From Gnetum montanum (Eukaryota; Streptophyta; Gnetopsida; Gnetales; Gnetaceae), in NCBI GenBank assembly GCA_015680685.1, contig MNCI01006062.1, forward strand, positions 404,145 to 468,144: DNA of 64,000 bases, read 5' to 3'. This document shows, piece after piece, positions 34,172 to 44,519 of this stretch. A program made the translations under genes and the position numbers. The first letter of the stretch is position 1. Each line of letters begins with the position of its first letter. Under the pieces are notes generated by a model, which was not told the origin of the DNA, ran no database searches, and worked only from the letters and a program-made list of their open reading frames with translations.

Positions 34172-34354
34172 CTTATTTAACACCAATGAAACTATTAAAT
34201 AAAATTATTTCTTGTCCATTTGTAAAGTAAATGCAAACCTCATTGTCAAGTTTTTAAATGGTAGATAAAAGTGTGTTGGAAACTTCTAAATTTTCCAAGC
34301 CCTTCATAACTTGTTTCAAATAAATGAATCATAGGCCTTAAAAAATTTACAAAG
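34172..34354 (-). pseudogene. LINE G, piece 2: middle of the reverse transcriptase
   Basis: On the minus strand the reading starts with CKFFKAYDS, the first catalytic Asp motif (usually DFKKAYDS), passes NLTMRFAFTLQMDKK and ends with FIGVK, a stop in place of Gln, and GC. That is the motif VKQGC just before CPLSPTLFG, whose second half is at 9234. At the right side the reading continues from piece 1 at 43612 across element D. The stretch was host sequence when C and D arrived. Confidence 0.8.
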
Positions 34355-35221
34355 TGATGAATTGTGGTTTGTCAAGCCCTAATATCAGATCCTCGATATC
34401 AGGTATGCAATATTGCAGCTTGGATCACGATATCGAATACACGACATCATGATTCCTATGTAGGCCTATAAATATAGTATTCAGGCGCACAAGAAGTGGA
34501 TCAGTTGGTAAGTCTTTAGGTAGAGTTGTTTTGTCAGTTTTTAGTTAGTTTTTAGTTCCTTCCCAAGTGCATGCCCGTAGTGTGATGATTGTAATTGTAC
34601 AAAACCTTTGTTCAAGTGTGACGTACTTGGACACGCACACAATCAACAATAAAGATCGAGGTTACTCCATCATTGCAGCATTCACTTAGTTTTTAGTTGT
34701 TTAATTGTTAATTATTATTTATTGTTTTCATAGTTAATATTTCTTTTATCATCATTTACTATTCCTGTTGTTAAATGCGGAATGAATACGTCTTAATCAC
34801 AAAAATTTAAGTGTAACTACTTTGTAACCTAGTAGCGTATCTAGTAGCACTTCGAGTAATGTGTCCTTGGTAATCCCAGAAGTAGTACACAAAGTCCAAG
34901 ATGCATACAGATGATTAAGAACAGATGCTCATCGCACTTAGGCCAGTTTAGATTTTTTTTCCTATTCCTTATTAGCTTAAATCAAGATTATTTTTCACTG
35001 TCTCTAGGAGTAGCCTAGTGTTAGAAAACACATCATACACCTCATGCTGGACTAAACCATATGTGACAAAGCAATTACTAGTCCAGGTGGGAAGACAACG
35101 AACTATAATCAATGTGTAACTATCTAGGTGCCACAACTAGTCCATCTGCAGAGTTCAACCAGATCATGCGTACACGCTCGTATTCGTATTATTGAGCATA
35201 GGGGTACCTCGCTGCTCATCA
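34355..35221 (+). mobile_element. 5' LTR of element D (867 bp)
   Basis: It starts TGATGAATTGTGG and ends CTGCTCATCA. U3 carries GATCACGATATCGAATAC-type words. The TATA box is at 34467-34474 and an AATAAAG poly-A type signal near 34650. It matches 42750-43606 except for an anomaly there at 43144-43248. Confidence 0.9.
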
Positions 35222-35239
35222 TTGGTGTTGTTGCCATGG
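35222..35239 (+). promoter_or_regulatory. Primer-binding site of element D (tRNA-Asp type)
   Basis: TTGGTGTTGTTGCCATGG directly follows the LTR. Compared with the tRNA-Asp site TTGGCGCCGTTGCCGGGG it differs by four transitions and one transversion, so it is recognisable but aged. Confidence 0.7.
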
Positions 35240-35352
35240 ACGGTGCTAGTTATATAGATTAGTTATATCATCCAAGATCACCGTAACGAAGCATTAACGA
35301 TATATCCTTTAGAAAGAAACTAATTGCAAATAAGTCACACACAATTCACAAT

Positions 35353-36432
35353 AATGTCTCTCTCACAAGACTATGATAACACAACAACTAATAAGACAAT
35401 TCATTGGAGAACTAATGAAATATATGAGGACGGAGAAGTTTGGAGTACTCAATCTTATGCAGGAGTCTCATATGTTCATGAACATCCCAATGATACTCAA
35501 GGACTCTTGTCATCCAACTCAGACACTTTTAGTGAGGATGGGACATCGCATAGAACGAGGGGTCTCGTAAGGCCTAGAACCTTCTCAATAGTTAACAAGA
35601 GTATATCCAGGGATGATTGGGAGACTTACAAAAGTCCTGATGAGTCTTCTAGTTATCTCTCTTCCTCTGCTCCTTCAACTTCAGGTCATGACACAAATGA
35701 CTATTTCTCAAGGGGTTGGATAGAAATAAAAATCGAACCCATGAGCAAAGTTAGAAATTCCAACATGAATAAAGACAACATCATCCCAACTCACCAACTC
35801 ATAACCTACTTAGTGATGATGAACCCCTGCTGGCCACTAAGAGCCTAATGCATATACAAGAGGTTGTTCAAATATCCTGCAAGCATTGCAAGGAAAGTTG
35901 TCTACCCAAACTTGATTTAAACAACTTTCCTAAGTTTTCAAGAGGCTATGATTTAGATCTGCAGCATCCTTTACAAGCCTTCTATGATGCATGTGCATGG
36001 AAGAATATTGATAATGGGTGGCAAAGACTTAAGCTCTTTCCTATGACACTCATTGGCCAAGAAAAAGTATGGTACAGGACTTTAAAGCTAAAATCAATTC
36101 GTTGTTGGCTGACAATGGTAGAAATATTCAATGAAAGATATCAAAATTGTACAAGACTGTCAGCCTTGAGGAGACAAATCCAAGAGTGGAAACAAGGGCA
36201 AGATGAACCCTTGGACATGGCCTTAGAAAGATATTATTCATTGTTAAACAAATGCCTAGGCCATGGGCTCTCTAAGGAAAGGCTAATGTGTCACATCATG
36301 AATGGGCTCTATAATGAAACAAGGGAGACCCTAGGGATGTATGCCCCAGGTCAACTATATGAACTACGAACCCACCAATTCCAAGAGCTTATCAAGCAGG
36401 TAGCAAAAGAAGAAGGAGAAATAGCCAAATAG
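35353..36432 (+). pseudogene. Element D: gag, nearly intact with one frameshift
   Basis: The ATG at 35353 opens MSLSQDYDNT, and the N-terminal part includes RTRGLVRPRTFS and a Ser-rich run, as in B. A frame shift near 35810-35848 separates it from the core (35848-36432, open over 194 codons): WQRLKLFPMTLIGQEKVWY, QIQEWKQGQDEPLDMALERY, CLGHGLSKERLMCHIMNGL, ETRETLGMYAPGQLYELRTH and KQVAKEEGEIAK. This is the retrotransposon gag domain and the best preserved gag in the window. It would form particles. No zinc knuckle is seen before the stop at 36430. Confidence 0.85.
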
Positions 36433-37647
36433 GAGAGTGTTGAAAGATCTCAATAAGACCAAAATCTTAAAATAACAAAGGTCCATAATCATGAAGAAGA
36501 GAAATCAACTCACCTCAAGGAAGTGGAATCATCTTTGCTAATACTACAATCACTAGATGAAATTGAGGCAAAGATCAATAAGATGATGAAATGGGTACAT
36601 GAAAATGGGGAGAATTTGCAAACATTATTAGAGGTGAAACTAGGCAAGATCACTTTGACAACTAGAAAAAATAGAGGATGTGAAATTTAGAAATAGGACA
36701 GAACACTATTTGTCAATCAGAAATAAGGGTTGAAGAAAATAAGGATAGGAACTCAACTGTAAATCATAAGTATCAATGTAATGTTTGTCTGTACGATCCT
36801 AGTATTGTCACATTTACATGAGTATTGGGAAGGAATGCTACTTCCAGATTTCATACAGAAGTACCATGTCCAACTGCAATGGCAAAACCTCCAATCATGG
36901 AGGAGGCCACCACCAAACAAACCACACCCTTCGTATGCCCCAATACCAAATGTTTATCATGTTCAACATCCTATTTCCCACAATGGATCAACATCCTCTG
37001 CTTCATCCCATTGTTATCATTCTCTTGAGTAATATCAAACCATGTCCTCTCCACCTCATGTTCATTACACTTCTCCTCACCCTCAATATTCTCATCCTTC
37101 ACCTCCTTCTACATCACCACTAGTTGTGCCAAAATGTTTTGCACCACATCACCAACCCATGAACATTACTTGTGCTACTACTGTCAATAGCAGTGGAGGT
37201 CCTCCACAACGTCAAAAGCATCCTTTCTTTAAGCATGACCTTAGAAAGAGACAACACAATTCTGAACCCACTACATCCTCCAACTCAACACAAGCCAAGT
37301 GCTATGATGCATCTTCCTCCTCGAGCTCAATGCCTCCTATTGCATCATCTGAGCCATCAATTAATGCTCCAACAACCATGAGACCTAATGAATATAACCA
37401 CATGAGGAGACATATCGATCCTTGCATACCATCTTACGTTCACAAGTGTCATAGTGGGTTAGCTCCTTATCACATAACCACATCTTATAATCTATCACAC
37501 TATGCCTACTTTCATCAAGTGTGTGAACCTCAGTTTGGGTGCATTCCTACCACCACATCAAAAGACACCCAGTGGTTTGGATATGACCGAACCCCAATAT
37601 TTCCAACATGCATGGATCCAAACTTTCCATTTATTAATTCTTACCAT
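36433..37647 (+). pseudogene. Element D: region after gag, Pro/Ser/His-rich
   Basis: The first part (36433-36780) reads as a charged, Lys/Glu-rich extension with stops. From 36780 the readings are rich in Pro, His, Ser and Thr (37042-37647 is open up to the gap). B has the same kind of sequence at 14187-14932 and A at 20080-20630, so it is the gag C-terminal part or linker of this family. In A the protease follows; here the N gap follows. No protease motif could be seen on either side of the gap. Confidence 0.6.
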
Positions 37648-38042
37648 NNNNNNNNNNNNNNNNNNNNNNNNNNNNNNNNNNNNNNNNNNNNNNNNNNNNN
37701 NNNNNNNNNNNNNNNNNNNNNNNNNNNNNNNNNNNNNNNNNNNNNNNNNNNNNNNNNNNNNNNNNNNNNNNNNNNNNNNNNNNNNNNNNNNNNNNNNNNN
37801 NNNNNNNNNNNNNNNNNNNNNNNNNNNNNNNNNNNNNNNNNNNNNNNNNNNNNNNNNNNNNNNNNNNNNNNNNNNNNNNNNNNNNNNNNNNNNNNNNNNN
37901 NNNNNNNNNNNNNNNNNNNNNNNNNNNNNNNNNNNNNNNNNNNNNNNNNNNNNNNNNNNNNNNNNNNNNNNNNNNNNNNNNNNNNNNNNNNNNNNNNNNN
38001 NNNNNNNNNNNNNNNNNNNNNNNNNNNNNNNNNNNNNNNNNN
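37648..38042. other. Assembly gap of 395 N
   Basis: This is unsequenced and lies inside element D after the gag region. A short protease remnant could be hidden here, but not the roughly 3 kb needed for RT, RNase H and integrase. Confidence 0.99.
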
Positions 38043-39160
38043 ATTCTATTAATAAGATGTTTTACTCTGGGTACTATGGTATTCTTATCATCATTAAAAT
38101 TTAAAGTAACTCTATACTCATTATGCCCAAAGTGAAAAATGATGGACTAAGAGGGAATGGCTAGGGTGTGACATCAAGGAGATTTGTGGAATTTCTTTGG
38201 TAACATCTGTAGGTGCTATCATGCAGCTTGGTTGTACCAAGATCCTTGTAGATCTAATGAAAAATGGAAGTAAGAGTTGTGATAAAGGCACTCAATAAAG
38301 GAACTCAATGTTGTTCTAGAGGGTCCCATGCCTAAAGGTTGGTGGCTTCTCCAGATCACCATTGGAAAAGACAAAGTGCCAAAGTAGCCAGAAGAAGAAA
38401 AAAAAAAGAATAACAAAGAGAAATTTCAAATGATTCTCCCCTTGGACAAAATGCTAACTGATTGTACTCCTTGCTATCATGATGCTCTTATGATTGTCCA
38501 TCATTGGATGAAACAATGTGATGTCACTGATCAGAGGCATGGACTTGGTCTTGATTTTGGAGTGAAAGGCTAATGATACATTAATCATGCCCAACACTCA
38601 GGATTCATTATGCCTAGGGTCAATTACCTTATGTCCCAATTTCAACAATCCCTTCTATGATTCGTTTCACCCCACTGTCCAAGTATTTCTAACTTGTGTC
38701 TTATGTGGCATAGAACTCATACCTCATCGCGGTGGTATTTAACATGTGTGTGTTTTGTTGCACTAGTGTAGATTGCATTTAACCATTCTAGTGCCTAATG
38801 AAATTTTAAGATGTGTTTACGTAAGGGCATGATAGGTAGGAACCTGCTTTGGGGAGGACCCACTTACGTAACTTTTGTAATTTGCACTCATTGCACATCA
38901 CCACATCATCTTATACCCTCCAAGTACTGCATTGCTACATTTATCCTTTCCTTTATCATCAATTCAATTCAAATGTTTCTGTGCACCACTATGTGTCCTC
39001 CTGTTCATGAACTTCATTGTAAAATTCCACTTGATTACACTTTTCGTGCCTTTAGGTCTACTCAACGTTATCCTAGATCTTTCAAATTTACCCTATATCC
39101 TCCATTATAGGTCATGAAACTTTAAAAATTTATCAATTTTCCAAGTACCCTATTTCGAAA
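38043..39160 (+). other. Element D: spacer with the shared NLLWGGP module
   Basis: There is no pol motif. The plus-strand frame at 38811-39110 starts MCLRKGMIGRNLLWGGPTY, similar to the minus-strand frame of B at 12536. The surrounding DNA also has a counterpart in A near 25400. Near 38120-38420 a short reading (HAAWLYQDPCRSNEKW in one frame) hints at protein but I do not recognise it. Confidence 0.45.
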
Positions 39161-39166
39161 GGGATA

Positions 39167-39244
39167 CAATATCGGGTACCCGATATTGGGTCCAATGCGA
39201 TATCGGGTCCATGCTAGCGCGTACACAATATCGCATCTATAAAA
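39167..39244 (+). promoter_or_regulatory. LTR-like promoter inside element D
   Basis: A perfect 22-bp palindrome at 39167-39188 (core ATATCGGGTACCCGATAT) is followed by GATATCGGGTCC, GCGCGTACACAATATCGCAT and a TATA box (TATAAAA, 39238-39244). The same build, GATATC/CGCGTACGCG palindromes just before a TATA box, is seen in the A- and D-type LTRs. It lies 515 bases before the ATG of the long downstream ORF. It is either an internal promoter for that ORF or the relic of another LTR. No flanking duplication was found. Confidence 0.5.
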
Positions 39245-39758
39245 TCTATATATATGGATGCCCCCGTGTGCATTAACATCATTTTTCACTATTCATGCGA
39301 GGGGAGTTGTAATTTTCTTCTACAAATTCTCATGCTCTGAGCACCTATCATTCAAACATCAATATCTTGCTCATTAATGCTCTGATTCTCGTTTCAATCG
39401 AACCTACTTAAACTCGGAGTGTTTAACTTAGTTGTGGGGGAAGAGTATGTTCCAAGTTGCACGTACTTTTTTGGAAATTCGCTATTACCTAAAGGATATC
39501 ATAAGGGGTAAGTGACCTTAAGAAATGCTAAAAATGTATGCCAAATTAATTTTATTTCTTCACCCAGCCCATGAAAATTATTTTTTGAGTCACATAATCA
39601 AATTAAGCTTGATATCAAAACTTTTAGGGGAATTTTCATGAAAATTTCTAACTTTGAAATCATACTAGGAAAGAAATAAATTTATTAAAGGTAATGAGTA
39701 AGGTATAAATCAAATTTTGTTAAATGGCCTTACTAATAGTTGGTCCTGTGTGATTGTA

Positions 39759-42549
39759 AATGGCCCCTAAACGAGGACAACAAGGAGGATCCTCACAGGG
39801 TGCATCCAAATAGCCAAGGAGAGGTAGAGACTAAGTGCCTCCTAAAGAACATGCAGAGTAGGAGGCACAATCATTCAGCATTCATCAAGAACCTCCTATT
39901 ACTGCACTATCTAGGCATGCCAAAGGTGGAGAAGGCAGGGAACCTAAACAAGGACAACATCTCACGTTGTCTTTGAAATGTGTTTAGGCAATTCGAAAAA
40001 GGTCCATGTCAGCAGTAGTGATTGTGGAACTCAATTTTGGACCTTTTACTGAATTTTCCCCTGAGTCAATTAGAGATCAACTTAAAGGGTCTCCACTGTG
40101 ACCTATTCTCTCAAACAGTGGTGACTGGTACTTGGGGGAGACGTACCAATTTTGGCATAAAAACAAAGAAGGAACCACCACTGATATTGGTGGGATTTTG
40201 GTCAATTTCTCTGCTAAGGCCATTTCAAAAGTTCTAAACCTTCCGAATACAGGGCCGAAGGTTACTCACCTGTCCACTCGCTCTAATGCTGATGTGCGAA
40301 AAATATGGTTTAAAAGGGTGTATGGCAAGGAAGATAAAGCATATGGAGAGCTCACACTTGAAGAGAGGATCTATTTTAAAATTAGCACCTATCACATTTT
40401 CCCAACCAAAGAACTAAATAGGATTTCCACCTATGTGGCTAGAAGAAGTGCCAGCTTGACGGGCAAGGTTGATGCCAACCTACCCCATTTATATCTTACA
40501 GAAATTTTAAGGTGGTTTGAAGAATGTTAGACAGGGAAGTTTGCATTGCCTTTTTCCTGCCTAATCAAGAAGTTATGTTGACATGCTAGAATTATGGGGG
40601 TACACTAATGACATCCCCAGAAAGGCTCAAAATTCCTCATTTGTCAAATTACTGAAGCCACCAGCACCAAGGAAAGATGTTGATGAGGCACTGGAGCCTG
40701 AGCAAGAACAAATGGTTAGGCCCACTGCACCTCAAACAACTGGGCCCAACCAACTTCCGAACATAAGGCCTAGTCAACAACAAGAAGCAGGGCCCAGCAC
40801 ACAACCCATAGGCTAGCAAGACCAATCGCCACCATCGTCGTAGGACTATTGACTGTTGATGAGCCATCTCTAGGCCATTGCTAAATCGGTCAGTTGGGGA
40901 AGTTGTGATGAGACAAATTTTTTCAAGATCATTGATGATGCCATACAGCCCACAATCTCAATTGATCGTACACAAGGTGAGGTTTCTATTCAAACAGGAG
41001 GAGGGGAATCAAACTGGTCACAACAGATCTCTGAAAACGCTGCATCTTTTCAAGTGCAATTAGAAATTGGTGAAGGTGCCACAATAGTGGTTACGCAACA
41101 CTAGGATGCAACAGGAGTAGTAGAATTCACAAACCACATCAAAAAAATTGTTCAATATCCCTATTGTGCCACTAACGTATTTTATAGGAGCACGTGATGC
41201 TCAAACCTTAGTTGGTCCCTTGATAACTCTTGCAGATGATGAGGATGTTTTAGATCGATTGCTATAGATAGGACAAGTAATGACGTCCTTGTTTGACATC
41301 GCTCAAGATGTCATAGCAACATAATCAGACCTCATCTCCACAAAAGGAAAGCTAGTCATGGTGGAGGTTAAGGTCGAACATGCAAAGGATGAGTTGAGAA
41401 GACTCTAAGAGAAGTCTATTGCCCTGTAAGCTGCATAGTGGGATCCATCTCAATTCATCCTTGCAGACCAGCTAGAGTCATTTTAGATGGAGCAACTAAA
41501 TAAATTATTAGAAGAGAATAAAAGAGTGGCAAGGGAAAAAGAGAAGGTTGATTGGAATGCTTTAAAGGTACAAGCTCAAACATATGCACATGCTAAAACA
41601 TTCAAGGCCTTACAAGAAGAAAATAAACACCTTGCCACCGAAAATCTCCAATTGATCACAATAGAAAAATAGAAGAATGTTCTCGAGAAGAATTTTTAGC
41701 AAATGTAATAACAATTAATAAGGATCAACCAAAACATGAATAACCTGGCTAGAGAAAATAGAACCCTCTCAATGGAGGAGGTATGTGCAATCTATCAGAA
41801 GATGGCTATTGAAATAAGTGTGTGGTAGAATGAGGCTAAGTGACATCAAAAGTTAAAGGAGCATTTCAGAGGTCAGGTGGGGATGTATAAGTAAATTATT
41901 GAGAAAGAAATCCATATGGCCAAAGCCCATATCAACACTCTCAGTGCCCAAAACGCTGATTGGTAGGCCATATTAGATACTTATGCCTTTCTCCACCAAG
42001 CAAAACTAAAGAGTCAAGACCTACAGATACAAGATCTCACTGAGTACATGGAGTTGGCAAACTTGCGGTATGCCAACTTGGCCATGTTAACAGTAGGACG
42101 CTTGAGGATAGAATTGGAGAAATAAGTAGTAGCCACCTATGCCAAGTGTGAAGTAGAATTTTTGGAACACAAAAAGACACTATAGAAATTAGAGGTAGCA
42201 AATTTTGAATTAGAGGTGGTCAAGACTAGGTACCAAGGGTAAAAAGATGTCGCAGCAAATTTGGCTCGACGGCTCATTGATTACCAAGAATGTAGAGATA
42301 AATCTAGAGCCTATGAGGAGGAATGACGGTTGTTTGCAGCTTGGTATGTTAAAGCCAATCAGATGTTTCCATAACTACCATGCCCATGGGAGGTGCCGAC
42401 TCCATCGAATATTGGAACATCAACATGGATGGCACATGATCCCCAGACCAAAGAAGAAAAGCTTTGGGTGCTCCTCTAGAGACATCCATTTCCAAAACCT
42501 AGAGCACAAGATAAGGGGAAGAGGCCCATGGATGAGCCACCACTGCTAG
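39759..42549 (+). pseudogene. Element D: extra long ORF with C-terminal coiled coil, broken by stops
   Basis: The reading starts MAPKRGQQGGSSQGASK at 39759 and can be followed over about 900 codons with many in-frame stops and a few frame shifts. Open parts are 40132-40530 (GGILVNFSAKAISKVLNLPN, then LTLEERIYFKISTYHIFPTK), 41487-41672 (Glu/Lys/Leu-rich, coiled-coil-like) and 42247-42549. The 40132 part resembles the putative plant transposon protein domain found in some Athila/Tat ORFs (ILVNFSAKAISKVLNLP fits its usual opening), but this is a suggestion. Many stops are TAG at places where CAG or TGG would fit. No membrane segment is evident, so it is not clearly env-like. Function unknown. 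Confidence 0.55.
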
Positions 42550-42740
42550 GAACCACATGAGTTCTAACAATTTTATCTTTTGTACTCTGTGTTAGTGTCC
42601 CAATTTTATTTTGTTTAACTCTGCACTGCAACATGAAGTAATTCATAGTTAGTCAATAATCCCATACCCATCCACTGTGTAATCAAATGAACTCGTTCTC
42701 ATTTTGATTATTTGACTTGAGGATGAGTTGTTATTCAGTC

Positions 42741-42749
42741 GTGGGGGTA
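42741..42749 (+). promoter_or_regulatory. Polypurine tract of element D
   Basis: GTGGGGGTA stands directly before the 3' LTR start TGATGAATCG, the same tract as in A and B. Confidence 0.8.
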
Positions 42750-43606
42750 TGATGAATCGTGGTTTACCAAGCCCTGATATCGGATCCTTGATATCGAGTA
42801 CGCAATATCACAACCTAGATCACGATATCGAATACACAATATCATGATTCCCGTGTAGGCCTATAAATATAGTATTCATGCACATAGGTCAGTTGGTAGG
42901 TCTTTAGGTAGAGTCATTTTATTAGTTTTCAGTTAGTTTTCAATTCCTTCCCAAGTGCATGGCCGCAATGTAATGATTGTAATTGTACAAAACCTTTGTT
43001 CGAGTGTGATGTACTTGGACACGCACACGATCAGTAATAAAGATCGAGATTACTCTATCATTGTAGCATTCACTTAGTTTTTAGTTGTTTAATTGTTAAT
43101 TATTATTTATTGTTTTCTTAGTTAATATTTCTTTTATCATCATNACCATGCACTTGGGAAGGAATTGAAAACTAACTGAAAACTAATAAAATGACTCTAC
43201 CTAAAGACCTACCAACTGACCTATGTGCATGAATACTATATTTATAGNTGCTTGGTAATCCCAAAAGTACTCCACAAAGTCCAAGATGCATACAAATGAT
43301 TAAGGACAGATGTTCATCGCAATTAGGCCAGTTTAGATTTTGTTTCCTGTTGCTTATTAGCTTAAATTAAGATTATTTTTCATTGTCTCTTGGAGTAGCC
43401 TAGTGTTAGAAATCACATCATACACCTCACGCTAGACTAAACCATACGTGACAAAGCAATTACTAGTTTAGGTGGGAAGATAGTGAACTACGATCAATGT
43501 GTAACTATTTAGGTGCCACAACTAGTCCGTCTGCAGAGTTCAACCGAATCATGCCTACACGCTCATATTCATATGGGTGAGAGTAGGGGTACCTTGCTGC
43601 TCATCA
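42750..43606 (+). mobile_element. 3' LTR of element D
   Basis: It starts TGATGAATCGTGG and ends GCTGCTCATCA, followed by the host duplication CAAAG. The TATA box is at 42862-42869. The middle (43144-43248) is replaced by an inverted copy of the same LTR's own 42866-42962, bounded by single Ns. Where the 5' LTR has the stretch 34754-34860, this copy has lost it. Confidence 0.88.
43145..43247. other. Inverted copy of neighbouring LTR sequence between single Ns, probable assembly error
   Basis: The 103 bases between the Ns at 43144 and 43248 are the reverse complement of the TATA-box region at about 42866-42962, running from CATGCACTTGGGAAGG to CTATATTTATAG. They replace the expected LTR sequence. 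A similar inverted filler occurs at 18694-18746. Confidence 0.8.
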
Positions 43607-43611
43607 CAAAG

Positions 43612-43890
43612 AAAATAAATGCTCTTTTGTGTGAATCAGTTTCTTTATTAACAAAGTATTTTAAAGTATTAACATAATATATAGTAATATGTTGATATCT
43701 AATTTTCTTGAGTCCATCTTTTAAGCATAGATTCTAGGATGCTATCCAAAAGCTTAGCAAAAATAGTGTTGATTAAAATTAGTATATAATTATTTAAATA
43801 TTTTTTACTTCTTTTTTTAAACAACATAATTAGTTTATTAATGTATCATTTCTTTTTAACCCCATTTATACAACCAAATTCAACTTCTTT
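43612..43890 (-). pseudogene. LINE G, piece 1: N-terminal part of the reverse transcriptase
   Basis: The minus strand reads MLFKKRSKKYLNNY, then ILINTIFAKLLDSILESMLK and RWTQEN, the RT motif order of RTE-like LINEs (PIFKKGD, NYRPISL, INT.AKL). After a stop it continues to KSIYFL at 43612, which joins CKFFKAYDS at 34354 once element D is set aside. Upstream of 43890 the LINE can no longer be followed, so its endonuclease part is missing or unrecognisable. Confidence 0.75.
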
Positions 43891-44519
43891 TAGATGGAAA
43901 TTTATACCAAGAATTCTTACAAAAACTCTAATTATAGATGCTCTCAATATTTCTATAAGCCAAAATATATATAATTGACAATGGTTGAATGACTCAAATT
44001 TTGTAAAAGACTTAAAAGTCATGAGAGATTATCAAAATCATCAAAAAATTTGATTTGGAATAAGAAGAAAGAATTTGTTGAGCATTGGGGGAGTTGTCAA
44101 ACCCTAAAATCTAAATATATTTAAAATAAAAATTTAGAGTACAAAAGTAGAGAAGCTTTGCAAAGAGAAGAAATAATAAAAAAAACAAAAGAAGAGAGAA
44201 TTTGTTAACTAAAGATAGACTAGTTCCTTGCAAATGATAAATAAAGATATAAACTATTTTTAGTATTTAACTCAAAGAAAAAAAAAATAAACTATGCTTT
44301 CTCTTTCAAAGATATTAAGAAAAATGAAGTTTAGAAGATTTAGAATCTAAATTTGAGTTTTATAAAAACTCTAATTACAAATGCCCTTGATATTTCCCAA
44401 GGACAAAATACAAACATACAACAATGATTTCATGAAAAATGTAAGATAGAATTTTATTAAAGACTTAAAAGTCACTAGAGCCTATGAATATAAAAAATCT
44501 GATTTAGACTAAGAAAATT
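43891..44519. repeat. AT-rich direct repeat of about 160 bp
   Basis: A segment near 43928-44090 (AATTATAGATGCTCTCAATATT, then TAAAAGACTTAAAAGTCAT) recurs near 44375-44515 with changes. No coding sequence was recognised. Confidence 0.55.

Larger units (their letters stand above)
34355..43606 (+). mobile_element. Element D: Athila/Tat-like LTR retrotransposon with gag and an extra 3' ORF, no pol seen
   Basis: The host duplication CAAAG (34350-34354 and 43607-43611) fixes both ends. The order is 5' LTR (34355-35221), tRNA-Asp primer site, gag (35353-36432), a Pro/Ser/His-rich stretch, a 395-base N gap, non-coding sequence, an LTR-like promoter (about 39165-39245), a long ORF remnant (39759-42549), polypurine tract and 3' LTR (42750-43606). 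No protease, RT, RNase H or integrase is visible. The gap is too short to hold pol. Its LTRs are closely related to those of B. Confidence 0.88.
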
